DNA of 43,411 bases. Origin: an uncultured Bacteroidales bacterium (GTDB lineage: Bacteria; Bacteroidota; Bacteroidia; Bacteroidales; UBA932). Positions 1 through 8,167 of this stretch are shown here, in pieces (positions within the stretch are counted from its first letter, which is position 1; each line of letters starts with the position of its first letter). Made by a program: the position numbers and the translations under genes. Where the stretch lies: NCBI GenBank assembly GCA_934717185.1, contig CAKUYQ010000023.1:1-43411 (forward strand), in the 5' to 3' direction. The notes beneath the pieces are model-generated. The model ran no database searches, was not told the DNA's origin, and worked only from the letters and a program-made list of their open reading frames with translations.

Positions 1-395
1 ACATACCACTCTCTGGCTTTAGGGTCTGCAACCTGTATAATCGAGCGGAAGTGCGACCAAGTCAGATTGTGAACACACGTGTTCACAATCTCCAAATCAT
101 TTAAACACAGATAAAATTGGCGAAAGTAATCCAGATTGCGTTTGCTGAATGTGCTACCGTATTTAGGCATCAGTTGTTCTGCCAATGTTTTAATCAACCG
201 AGTGCCATACTGCGCACGAGCTTCTCCATGCTGTTCTTCTTCCACTATTCGCCGCCCAATGTGCCAATAGGTAAGTACCGCAATCTGATTGGCTGCCGCG
301 TATGCCTGTTGACGGCCTTGTTCTATAATGTTCCGAATGTCATCAAAGAGTGTATCGGTTGTTATACTATGATGTTGCAACTTATTCTTTTCCAT
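1..395 (-). CDS. DUF1016/YhcG-type nuclease, N-terminal part (runs off window)
   Basis: An open frame on the minus strand starts with ATG at 395 and is still open at base 1, giving about 131 residues. It reads as the helical DUF1016 N-terminal domain: residues such as YWHIGRRIVEEE, YGTRLIKTLAEQL and FSKRNLDYFRQFY match the family pattern seen in YhcG proteins. Such proteins normally carry a C-terminal PD-(D/E)XK nuclease domain, which would lie outside the window. The start overlaps the 3' end of hsdM by 14 bp, so it is probably translationally coupled in the same operon. DUF1016 genes are often found inside type I restriction-modification loci. It differs in sequence from the complete DUF1016 gene at 10.9 kb. 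The domain call is firm; the biological role is inferred. Confidence 0.85.
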   Translation of the reverse strand, partial: MEKNKLQHHSITTDTLFDDIRNIIEQGRQQAYAAANQIAVLTYWHIGRRIVEEEQHGEARAQYGTRLIKTLAEQLMPKYGSTFSKRNLDYFRQFYLCLNDLEIVNTCVHNLTWSHFRSIIQVADPKAREWY

Positions 396-1971
396 ACCCT
401 AAAATTTTGAAAGCGTTTACGAGTTCCGTTTCGTTTGCATCCCATCTCTTCTTCAGTGCATCAAATTTATGACTCATTTCGGAAAGAGCAGATTGATAGT
501 CTATTTCCGTATCACGGTCTATAAATTCAATGTATCTGGATGGAACAAGAGAATATCCCTTTTCTTGAATTTCGTCACGATGTGCTGCAAAATATAATTC
601 CGGTCCTGCATACTCGACAAAATTCTCGGTCTGCCAGTTGAAGTATATTTGACGTACTCTGTCTATTGCCGTTTCTGACAAACGGACATATTTCTTTTCG
701 TATATGTTGCTGTTCCATGTGCGCAGGTCGATAAACAGAATCTCGCCCGTTCGGTTACGCAGTTGTCTGCCGTGCCAGGGGCCGCCTTTCTTGTTGTTGT
801 TCAAGATCCAAAGGGTTACGGATATATCAGTAGAATAGAACATGTTCCGCGGCAGAACGATGATAGCTTCAATTTTGTCGCTTTCGATTAACTTTTTACG
901 TATTTCCTGCGTATCGCTGTCATCCAAAGCACCATTGGCAAGCAGGAATCCTGCGATTCCACGACTGACATTCAATTTGTTTAGGATATGAAGAATCCAC
1001 GCATAGTTGGCATTGCTGGTAGGAGGGATGCCATAGCCTTGCCATCGGGGATCAGTCTCAAAACCTCCATATTCGGCATATTTTTTCAAATTGAACGGCG
1101 GGTTCGCCATGATATAATCAAATTTGAGTTCCTTATGCTGGTCATCGGAGAAAGTGGAGATGGCTCTATCGCCCAAATGGTAAGAGATGCCTCGGATAGC
1201 CAGATTCATTTTTGCAAGGCGATATGTTGCCGGTTCGGATTCCTGCCCATACACATTAACGGCTTTCGTGTTTCCACCATGAGCCTCTATGAACTTCGCA
1301 GCCTGAACAAACATGCCTCCGGAACCACAGCAAGGGTCATAGACTGTTCCATCAAAAGGTTCAATAAGCGAGGCGATAAGCTCTACGATAGAATGCGGCG
1401 TATAAAATTCTCCTTCCTCTTTGTCTGCGTTGATTGAGAACGCTTGTAAGAAATACTCATATACACGACCTATGAGGTCATGATCATTAAATTTCTGTGG
1501 GTCAATCTTATTTATTTCATCCACTACGCTTTTCAAAACTCCCGGTTCAAGGACTGTTTTCGTGAAAATTTGCTGTGGAAGGGCATTCTTCAACTTAGGT
1601 TCGTTGTCATCCAAAGTCTTTATAGCAGTATCGAAAGCGATAGCCATGCCGGTGGGCGATGTGAGAATCAGCTTGTCCCAAAATGTTTCATCTGTTAGGA
1701 AAAACACTCCGTCCTGCATATACTGATTAGGACGTGAAAGTTGCAGTTCAATGAAATCCGTATCATTAATGCCCTGCACTTCCACTATTTCATGCCTGAT
1801 TTTCTCCTTTTGCTGTTTGAACCGTTCTCCTATGAATTTCAGGAATACAAGGGTCAACAGCAAGTCACGTTTATCTGTCATGGCTGCACGTCCACGCAGA
1901 CTGTTACGACAGTTGAAAAGTATCGTTTCAAGGGTTTCTTCCTTTACAAGTTTATTCTGTTTCTTAGCCAT
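382..1971 (-). CDS. hsdM: Type I restriction-modification system methyltransferase subunit HsdM
   Basis: A 529-residue N6-adenine DNA methyltransferase subunit. It has an N-terminal helical HsdM domain (about 1-170), then the SAM-binding motif DPCCGSGG at about 212-219 and the catalytic NPPF at about 290-293, preceded by FYTPHSIVELI, a hallmark of type I M subunits. With HsdS it methylates the recognition site; with HsdR it forms the restriction complex. It is the third gene of a minus-strand operon, only 4 bp after the DUF2971 gene, and overlaps the following DUF1016 gene. HsdS and HsdR are not in the window and would be expected further left. Length and motifs are complete, with no sign of damage. 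Confidence 0.95.
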   Translation of the reverse strand: MAKKQNKLVKEETLETILFNCRNSLRGRAAMTDKRDLLLTLVFLKFIGERFKQQKEKIRHEIVEVQGINDTDFIELQLSRPNQYMQDGVFFLTDETFWDKLILTSPTGMAIAFDTAIKTLDDNEPKLKNALPQQIFTKTVLEPGVLKSVVDEINKIDPQKFNDHDLIGRVYEYFLQAFSINADKEEGEFYTPHSIVELIASLIEPFDGTVYDPCCGSGGMFVQAAKFIEAHGGNTKAVNVYGQESEPATYRLAKMNLAIRGISYHLGDRAISTFSDDQHKELKFDYIMANPPFNLKKYAEYGGFETDPRWQGYGIPPTSNANYAWILHILNKLNVSRGIAGFLLANGALDDSDTQEIRKKLIESDKIEAIIVLPRNMFYSTDISVTLWILNNNKKGGPWHGRQLRNRTGEILFIDLRTWNSNIYEKKYVRLSETAIDRVRQIYFNWQTENFVEYAGPELYFAAHRDEIQEKGYSLVPSRYIEFIDRDTEIDYQSALSEMSHKFDALKKRWDANETELVNAFKILGYGKE

Positions 1972-1975
1972 TTTA

Positions 1976-2740
1976 CTATTTTATCAATTCAGTATTCAAC
2001 TTAAAGGCATTTGCATCAATTCCCATTTGGTAAATCTTAATGTCAGGATTAAGTTTTCGTGCAACGCCTATTATTTTTGATTTCTCATCTGTTGCCATAT
2101 TTATTCCTAAATAGACCGACTCGAAACATTCTCCTCCAATTTCCGGAAATGCACGAACTTCTTTCCAATCAATCGACCCTTTATCATCATTTTGCCCCGG
2201 CAATAATGCCATATATGTGGGATAAGGGTCTAAAATAAATAACCGGACCTCTTGTTCATGCTCCCAAGCCTTTGACTTTGTAGATAATTGGTAATGGAAA
2301 AAATCTTTTGCATCCCTGAAATAATCAGTTTTTTCTACAATGTCCTTATATTGCACTTCCACTTCGGAACAACCAATCATGATTCCACCATGCATACGAG
2401 AAAGATATTTTCTGACTTTCTCCATGTTCAAACCAATGCAAATACCTTTGTGTTTGCTATAATAGCTCCACATCAAGATTGAATCATATGTCTTAGAAAG
2501 ACTACATATCCATGCCTCTTCTCTAGTTCTACGAAATGGATCCCTTCTCAATTCTTCAATTATTGCCGGAGTCCATCCTCCACATGCTTCCTTTGGGACG
2601 TTAGAGAAATCAATGAGTGAGGGATGGCAATCAAACGGATCGTTCAACTGCGTAGCATTGGTAAATTGAAGGTTGCTATAATGTAACATCATCAATCCAC
2701 CGTTAAAATCAAGATACTTATATAGTTTAACTGCTCCCAT
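1976..2740 (-). CDS. DUF2971 family protein in restriction operon
   Basis: A 254-residue soluble protein matching the DUF2971 pattern: KLYKYLDF near the start, the N-D-P-F-D segment (LNDPFDCHPS), and the central LMWSYYSKHKGICIGLNM block where W, H, G and C are conserved. The biochemical function of DUF2971 is unknown; members recur beside restriction and abortive-infection genes. It sits 4 bp after the small XRE regulator gene and 4 bp before hsdM, so the three are almost surely co-transcribed. That placement suggests an accessory defence or regulatory role, which is inference. Confidence 0.8.
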   Translation of the reverse strand: MGAVKLYKYLDFNGGLMMLHYSNLQFTNATQLNDPFDCHPSLIDFSNVPKEACGGWTPAIIEELRRDPFRRTREEAWICSLSKTYDSILMWSYYSKHKGICIGLNMEKVRKYLSRMHGGIMIGCSEVEVQYKDIVEKTDYFRDAKDFFHYQLSTKSKAWEHEQEVRLFILDPYPTYMALLPGQNDDKGSIDWKEVRAFPEIGGECFESVYLGINMATDEKSKIIGVARKLNPDIKIYQMGIDANAFKLNTELIK

Positions 2741-2744
2741 CTTA

Positions 2745-2948
2745 TTATTCAGTTCTCAACAAATCATCCACAGTTACACCCAACACTTTGGATATCTGAA
2801 TTAAAGTCTCTACATTAGGTTGCGTTGTATTTGTAACCCATTTGGAGATTATAGCAGGATCTTTATCCAGTTGTTCAGAAAGCCACTTATTGCTCTTATC
2901 TTTTTCTGCAAGAACGACTTTGATTCGGTTTAATAATTTACGCTCCAT
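2745..2948 (-). CDS. XRE-family helix-turn-helix regulator
   Basis: A 67-residue protein that is essentially one HTH_3 (Cro/C1) domain: LSEQLDKDPAIISKW is the helix-turn-helix and NVETLIQISKVLGVTVDDLL the following helices. It is the first gene of the minus-strand hsdM operon. Its size and position resemble controller (C) proteins of restriction-modification systems, which time methylase and nuclease expression; that role is inferred. A Bacteroidota -7 box (TATCTTTG on the minus strand) lies about 30 bp upstream. Confidence 0.88.
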   Translation of the reverse strand: MERKLLNRIKVVLAEKDKSNKWLSEQLDKDPAIISKWVTNTTQPNVETLIQISKVLGVTVDDLLRTE

Positions 2949-2975
2949 GTTATATTCATTCTATCCATGCGTTTA

Positions 2976-2983
2976 CAAAGATA
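2976..2983 (-). promoter_or_regulatory. Bacteroidota -7 box upstream of the XRE-hsdM operon
   Basis: The minus strand reads TATCTTTG, a perfect TAnnTTTG -7 element, 28 bp before the XRE start codon. I see no clear TTTG -33 partner at 18-21 bp; the nearest is ATTG at 3000-3003 with a 16-bp spacer. Because the first gene is an XRE regulator, this region is the natural place for its operator. Confidence 0.5.
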
Positions 2984-3811
2984 GATATTATTTGTAGAAC
3001 AATGTGATTAAACTGGATATATCTTGCAGCAAGAAGCGAAAAAATGAGCAAAACATCAATTATAATAATACGATTTTATAATGCCTGCTTTTAAGAAGAG
3101 GATACTTATCGCCATTTTTTTACATAGCAAATATTAGACGATTATTTTTGAATATCGTAATTTTGCGGGAACTTAATGGTCTCAATTATACTGAAAAGCA
3201 ATGTGTAGTAACTATGTATCAGACTGATATAGATACTATTTCGGTTCAGACATGGGTGTCATACTTTTGCTCATCCCGTCATCAGGCCTTGGCTGCCATT
3301 CAATCAGAACGAGCAACGTAGCTAGCCCACGTCAGGGATGATATACAGTTATGACCACGCACCAAAGCGTAGCGACTGAATCTTCATCACAATGTGGACG
3401 CTCCCGCTGCCGTTTCTTCTGATTGAATCTTATCAAATTGCCAAGTTTGATGACAGAAGATAAACGTCAAGTAACGTCTTATTATGTCTGCCCAACCCAC
3501 CCTGCAACCAAACCACAAAGTACACTAATGCGTATCTTCAACAGTCTGGAATACTGGGCTAGCTAAGCAGTATCAAAGGTACGACATTTTTTGAACAAAT
3601 ATTAAAATTCATAAAAAATTATAGACAAAATTATTTTAACAAGGTATTTCATCAAGAGATTAACACTCTGCCCAAATCTAATTGAAGAATAAGTTTTGGC
3701 TATTCGGAATAAAATTGCACCTTTGCAGTAATAGTTCCGGCCACGCCTCTTCTTTAAAGCGTACCACAGCAGGACTTCGTGTTTTATAAAAATAGTATGC
3801 AATATACAGGC

Positions 3812-3900
3812 TGTAAACTCAGTCAGTGAAATTGTAAAGTATATTAGTTTAACAGCTCTAAAAGTGACAACCAAATTCGCGGATGGTCAGATTGCATTAC
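3812..3900. repeat. Inverted copy of the repeat at 10540-10739 (without the inserted element)
   Basis: Bases 3812-3851 are a perfect 40-bp inverted match to 10700-10739. Bases 3852 to about 3900 match, with divergence, the reverse complement of about 10545-10593. In the 10-kb copy the two parts are separated by a 106-bp insert; here they are continuous, so this copy represents the uninterrupted state. Confidence 0.8.
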
Positions 3901-3928
3901 AGAACGTCAAAATCCGGAAGTTTGACAC

Positions 3929-3940
3929 TTTGTCGGGAAG
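3929..3940 (+). repeat. TTTGTCGGGAAG over-represented motif (intergenic copy)
   Basis: An exact copy of the 12-mer TTTGTCGGGAAG, 52 bp before the 3992 start codon. Like the other intergenic copies it is followed by an A-rich stretch ending near TTAT. The downstream -7-like TACTTTTG (3962-3969) is 29 bp away, too far for a standard -33/-7 pair. Confidence 0.7.
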
Positions 3941-3991
3941 CAAAAAATTATTGTTTTTGTATACTTTTGCAGATGAAATTCAAAATTTGCA

Positions 3992-4870
3992 ATGGAAAGA
4001 AAGCATAATATCTTAGACGTGTTGGGCAGGCGTATTGTCATTAAGAGCATAATAGGGGCTGCGTTTAAACGGGTCGTTCTCTTGATTGTGGCCTGTGCCG
4101 TAGCTTTTAACAGTTTTGGTTTTGGGAGGCAGCAGCATACGGGCGATATGCAGCGTGTGTTTCCGTTTGAATGGGATAACGACAAGATTATAGAGCTGTA
4201 CTATCTTGTAAATGATTACTTGGATAAGCCAAACGACACAAACACAGGCAAACCAACCCCTATAGCGGAGCATCCGAAATTCAGCAAAATGACCTTTGGC
4301 AACCACAGGATATGGTACCACTGGGGTTTTAACGTTAACCCGCGTAATTTCACTCCGCTCAAAGAGGCGGTAGAGAGGAACATTAAAAAGGGGGTAATAA
4401 CAGAAACAGATGCAAAAGAGTTTTGGGATATTCTTCTAAAGGAGGTTAGCAGAAGGAACAGATACCTTATGAACAAGGCTACAGAGATATTGGGCTATGG
4501 GGAGCTGGGAAGCGTCTCTGCAATTCAAAGGGCACAGGCTAATGCTTTTGTTACAATACTCTACTCTATACATCTGCTTGGAGACCATCAAGGAAAGATT
4601 TTAAATGTAATGTCGGATCGTAATGCCGTATACGCGGATATTTACAATGCCATAGACAATCTTGCAGGGCGCGAAACCTACAACATAGAGCGTGCAAAAA
4701 GCATAAAAAAGGAGTTGCGCAAACATCAGGACAGCCCTGCGGATTTCATAAATGCAATGGAGAGGCGGTTCACTCCGTTTATACTCTCTCTTAAAGGCCC
4801 CATGTACAACTACAAACAGAAGTTTGAGAAGATGGGGTATAAGCTAAAGAGCTGCCGGTGTAGTTTATAG
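3992..4870 (+). CDS. Unrecognised membrane-anchored or secreted protein
   Basis: A 292-residue protein that I do not recognise. A hydrophobic segment at about residues 26-42 (RVVLLIVACAVAFNSFGFG) after a basic N-terminus suggests an uncleaved anchor or a long signal sequence, so the rest probably lies in the periplasm. The remainder looks mostly helical and contains histidines in the segments FGNHRIWYHWGF and ILYSIHLLGDH. The second is reminiscent of zinc-binding helices in the phospholipase C/P1 nuclease fold, but I cannot establish homology. It stands alone between repeat-rich intergenic regions; the downstream uvrA gene converges on it. A -7-like TACTTTTG lies about 23 bp upstream. Confidence 0.7.
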   Translation: MERKHNILDVLGRRIVIKSIIGAAFKRVVLLIVACAVAFNSFGFGRQQHTGDMQRVFPFEWDNDKIIELYYLVNDYLDKPNDTNTGKPTPIAEHPKFSKMTFGNHRIWYHWGFNVNPRNFTPLKEAVERNIKKGVITETDAKEFWDILLKEVSRRNRYLMNKATEILGYGELGSVSAIQRAQANAFVTILYSIHLLGDHQGKILNVMSDRNAVYADIYNAIDNLAGRETYNIERAKSIKKELRKHQDSPADFINAMERRFTPFILSLKGPMYNYKQKFEKMGYKLKSCRCSL

Positions 4871-5165
4871 GCTTTGGCATTGGCATTTGCTTTAGCCTTC
4901 TTTAATTTTAAAAGCAAACGCCATATTAGTTTATAGTTAATAGTTTATTGTTTAGAGTTAGTTAATTAGTATATCAGCATTGGCTTTAGCTAATTTAATT
5001 TTGATGGCCAAAGCTAACGCCAAAGCTCTTTCTTTCCTCTCTTTACCCTCTTTACTCTCTTTACTCTCTCTCCCCTCTTTACTCTCTTTACCCTCCATAC
5101 TTTCTTTACTCTAAAAATAGCCAACGCCAAAGCCAACGCTTTCTATAAACTATAAACTATAAACT
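4871..5165. repeat. GCCAAAGC/GCCAACGC low-complexity repeats with pyrimidine tract
   Basis: This gene-free stretch is made of runs of a degenerate hexamer (GCCAAA/GCTAAC/GCCAAC and complements) at about 4871-4897, 4985-5031 and 5118-5138. Between the last two is an 80-bp, nearly pure pyrimidine tract built from CTCTTTACTC units, and then a tandem TATAAACTATAAACT. The same combination recurs at 19978-20140 and 30688-30766, and the hexamer array alone at 14438-14500. No gene is visible. Confidence 0.8.
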
Positions 5166-5166
5166 T

Positions 5167-8076
5167 TTATAGCGCCTTGCCGGTTTTATTGTCGGGAACT
5201 TTCGCAAGATCTTCCGGAGTTCCGGTAAAGCAGATATTGCCACCCTTGTCACCACCGTCAGGGCCAAGATCTATAACCCAGTCACATGTCTTTATTATAT
5301 CTGTATTGTGTTCAACTACCACAATGGTGTGCCCCCTGTCTACCAAAGCATTAAACGCCTTGAGCAACTTTTTTATGTCATGAAAATGCAACCCTGTCGT
5401 AGGCTCGTCAAAGATGAAAAGAGTACCCCCCTTTCCTGCAACCTGCCTGCTGTCCATACTTAAGAACTGGGCAAGTTTTATTCTTTGGTTTTCGCCTCCC
5501 GACAAAGTACTGCTACTCTGTCCCAATTGCACATATCCTAACCCCACATCGCTAAGGATCTGCAACCGCTGGGCTACCCGCCTTGCTGTAGTCTCTTTCT
5601 GCGCTCCAAAAAAGGCAATAGCTTCCTCTACGCTCATATTAAGCACATCATTGATATTCTTTCCCTGATACCTTACCTCCAAAATATCGGCCTTGAACCT
5701 TTTGCCTCCACACTCGTCACACACCATACGCACATCGGCCATAAACTGCATAGGCACAGTAATATATCCTTCTCCCAAACATTGAGGACAACGCCCTCCA
5801 TCTATGTTGAACGAAAAGAATGAGTTACCGTAACCGTTCATTTTGGCATACGGCTGCTCTGAAAACAGTTTCCTTATATCATCATAAATCTTAAGGTATG
5901 TAACAGGATTGGATCTTGACGATTTGCCAATAGGGTTTTGGTCTACAAACTCAACACCCCCAAGCAGATTAAGATCTCCTTTCAGCTCCTTAAACGCCCC
6001 CGGCTTCTCTCCAAACTGCTGGAAATGACACGCCAAAGCAGGATACAGAATATCCCCCACCAACGAAGATTTTCCGCTTCCGCTCACACCTGTGACAGCA
6101 GTTATCACCCCTATCGGGAACTTTACATCTATATTTTTTAGATTGTTCTCCATTGCACCAACAATCTCTACATACCTGCTCCACCCTCTCTTCTTTTCGG
6201 GAATCTCTATTCTCTTTCTACCACACAGATAATCCAATGTAAGTGACTTATACGGAGAACCTTCAACTACCTTGGCAAGCTGCTCCTTACTGTATGTTTT
6301 ATCTTTGTTGTCGGGAAGCAGAACAGGGCCCTGATACACAACCTCTCCGCCATGTACACCGGCATATGGACCAATATCTACAAGCTGGTCTGCAGACTTT
6401 ATAATTTCCGCATCGTGCTCAACAATAACAACGCTGTTTCCCAAATCTCTAAGGCCTTTGATTACCTTTATAAGCCTGTGAGTGTCATGCGGATGCAACC
6501 CAATACTCGGCTCATCCAATATATAAAGCGATCCAACAAGACTGCTGCCCAACGAGCTTACAAGATTAATCCTTTGGCTTTCGCCTCCCGACAAAGTCTT
6601 GGCCTGCCTCGAAAGTGTGAGATAGCCAAGCCCAACATTCTCTATATAGCTGAGTCTCTGCACAATCTCCTTAATTGCCCTCTCCCCCACCTTTGCCTCA
6701 TACGGCTCCAATTCAAGCTCCTTGAAGAATTTTAAAAGCGATGTAACAGACATTGCAAGCATCTCCCCTATATTCTTTCCACCAATCTTAACGTAGCGAG
6801 TCTCTTTACGGAGACGGGTACCCTCACATTCGGGGCAGAGAGTCTTTCCTGAATACCGGGCAAGCATATATTTATACTGTATCTTGTATTTGTTTGCTTC
6901 AACAAATTTAAAGAACTCGTTTATTCCGCAAACACCGGGGGCACCATCCCATAGCAGTCGTTTTTGCTCTTTAGTAAGTTCAGCATACGGTTTATGTATT
7001 GGAAAGCCAAGTTTTGGAGCAGCCATAATAAACTCTTTCTTAAGCTGTTTCATAGTCTCGCCCCTCCAGCAGGCTACTGCATCTTCGTAGAGTGAAAGAG
7101 ACTGGTTAGGTATTACAAGACCTTCATCTATTCCAACAATACTTCCATATCCACCGCAGACAGGGCAGGCTCCAATAGGGTTGTTAAAACTGAACATCAG
7201 TTCGTTGAGCTTCTCAAACCGCATTCCATCTGCCTCAAAGACTTGCGAAAACTCTCTCTCTATAAGCTCCTCTCCACGCGAGATTGCAACCATCATCCGC
7301 TCCTTTCCAACATTAAATGCCGTTGCAACCGAATCCTCTATACGGACCTCATCCTCCATATCCAAAAATCTATCTATAAGTATCTGCAGATTATGGGATT
7401 TGTAATCCTGTAGAGCAGCAAGAACCGCATCAACCTTAACCATCCTTTTAAGTGTAAGGTCAAAAAGACGTGCAAAGCCGGCCTCCTTCAACTCCAAAAG
7501 TTTCTCTGTATGCGTATCATTAAGCTCATTCCAGCCAAATGGGGCAACAATATAGAATACTGCTCTCTGTTCGCTTCCTGTTTTTGAAGCATCGGACGTT
7601 TCCAACATGTTTGACGCGTCTGAAGCATACATCTCATTCATATAACCAAGAACATCCTGAACATTCTCACACTTAACCTCACGCCCGCTTATTGGAGAGT
7701 ATGTTCTTCCAATCTTAGCAAAAAGAAGTCTCAAATAGTCATATATCTCCGTATTTGTTCCTACTGTTGAACGCGGGTTTCTGCTGTTGACCTTCTGTTC
7801 AATGGCTATTGCCGGAGGAATCCCCTCTATCTTGTCCACTGCCGGTTTACTCATTCTGCCAAGGAACTGACGCGCAAAGGCTGAGAGGCTCTCTGCATAT
7901 CTGCGCTGCCCCTCTGCAAAAAGGGTATCAAAGGCCAATGACGACTTTCCGCTGCCGCTAAGCCCGGATATAACGACCAACTTCCCACGGGGAATCCTTA
8001 ATGATATGTTTTTTAAGTTATTAACCCTCGCTCCCTCTATGCTTATATATTTGTCAGCAGTATTATTTTTTGCCAT
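5167..8076 (-). CDS. uvrA: UvrA-family excinuclease ABC ATPase
   Basis: A 969-residue UvrA-type protein, the DNA damage sensor of nucleotide excision repair. It has two ABC ATPase halves: Walker A GLSGSGKSS at 38-46 and a second GVSGSGKSS, plus two signature motifs LSGGESQRINL and LSGGENQRIKL. The C-terminal zinc knuckle is present (CPQCLGEG ... CDECGGKRF). The first zinc module is unusual: the CPVC pair after FSFNNPIGA is there, but the CxxC pair normally about 20 residues upstream is missing (the region reads VFEADGMRFEKLNEL). A second CPEC site follows in the signature domain. It may therefore be a UvrA paralogue rather than the canonical protein. It lies 91 bp after relA in the same direction, with a repeat fragment in the gap. 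Confidence 0.93.
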   Translation of the reverse strand: MAKNNTADKYISIEGARVNNLKNISLRIPRGKLVVISGLSGSGKSSLAFDTLFAEGQRRYAESLSAFARQFLGRMSKPAVDKIEGIPPAIAIEQKVNSRNPRSTVGTNTEIYDYLRLLFAKIGRTYSPISGREVKCENVQDVLGYMNEMYASDASNMLETSDASKTGSEQRAVFYIVAPFGWNELNDTHTEKLLELKEAGFARLFDLTLKRMVKVDAVLAALQDYKSHNLQILIDRFLDMEDEVRIEDSVATAFNVGKERMMVAISRGEELIEREFSQVFEADGMRFEKLNELMFSFNNPIGACPVCGGYGSIVGIDEGLVIPNQSLSLYEDAVACWRGETMKQLKKEFIMAAPKLGFPIHKPYAELTKEQKRLLWDGAPGVCGINEFFKFVEANKYKIQYKYMLARYSGKTLCPECEGTRLRKETRYVKIGGKNIGEMLAMSVTSLLKFFKELELEPYEAKVGERAIKEIVQRLSYIENVGLGYLTLSRQAKTLSGGESQRINLVSSLGSSLVGSLYILDEPSIGLHPHDTHRLIKVIKGLRDLGNSVVIVEHDAEIIKSADQLVDIGPYAGVHGGEVVYQGPVLLPDNKDKTYSKEQLAKVVEGSPYKSLTLDYLCGRKRIEIPEKKRGWSRYVEIVGAMENNLKNIDVKFPIGVITAVTGVSGSGKSSLVGDILYPALACHFQQFGEKPGAFKELKGDLNLLGGVEFVDQNPIGKSSRSNPVTYLKIYDDIRKLFSEQPYAKMNGYGNSFFSFNIDGGRCPQCLGEGYITVPMQFMADVRMVCDECGGKRFKADILEVRYQGKNINDVLNMSVEEAIAFFGAQKETTARRVAQRLQILSDVGLGYVQLGQSSSTLSGGENQRIKLAQFLSMDSRQVAGKGGTLFIFDEPTTGLHFHDIKKLLKAFNALVDRGHTIVVVEHNTDIIKTCDWVIDLGPDGGDKGGNICFTGTPEDLAKVPDNKTGKAL

Positions 8077-8099
8077 GATTTTTACTATCCTTTTACTTA

Positions 8100-8163
8100 G
8101 TAATCTTAAAAAAATAACTTGGTAATCTTTAATTGTCTTTTCGGTCTATATTTCTTTTTCTCT
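8100..8163 (-). repeat. Partial copy of the TAAGTTGG MITE-like element
   Basis: The reverse complement matches the right 60 or so bases of the complete element at 10594-10699 with only a few differences; the other terminal repeat is missing. It starts after a TTA trinucleotide, as expected for the family's 3-bp target duplications, and ends 5 bp from the relA stop codon. With the full copy it flanks relA in opposite orientation. Confidence 0.8.
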
Positions 8164-8167
8164 ATCT

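Larger units (their letters stand above)
2949..3991. other. 1-kb gene-free region with interleaved inverted repeats
   Basis: I find no convincing protein gene here on either strand. The left part (about 3000-3180) and right part (about 3580-3990) are A+T-rich, while about 3200-3570 is richer in G+C. In the centre two inverted repeats interleave: ATTCAATCAGAA (3298-3309) with TTCTGATTGAAT (3417-3428), and TAGCTAGCCCA (3319-3329) with TGGGCTAGCTA (3555-3565). A -7-like TACCTTTG lies on the minus strand at 3576-3583, pointing into the structured part. It could be a non-coding RNA locus or a degraded mobile element; I cannot decide. Confidence 0.5.

Noticed and set aside
3298..3565. Group II intron or known structural RNA
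   Set aside because: I could not find a domain V-like hairpin, a reverse transcriptase or a match to tmRNA, RNase P or 6S patterns.
3602..3874. Minus-strand frame of 90 codons in the 3-4 kb gene-free region
   Set aside because: It overlaps the dispersed repeat at 3812-3900, has no recognisable domain and no start signal; codon use looks random.
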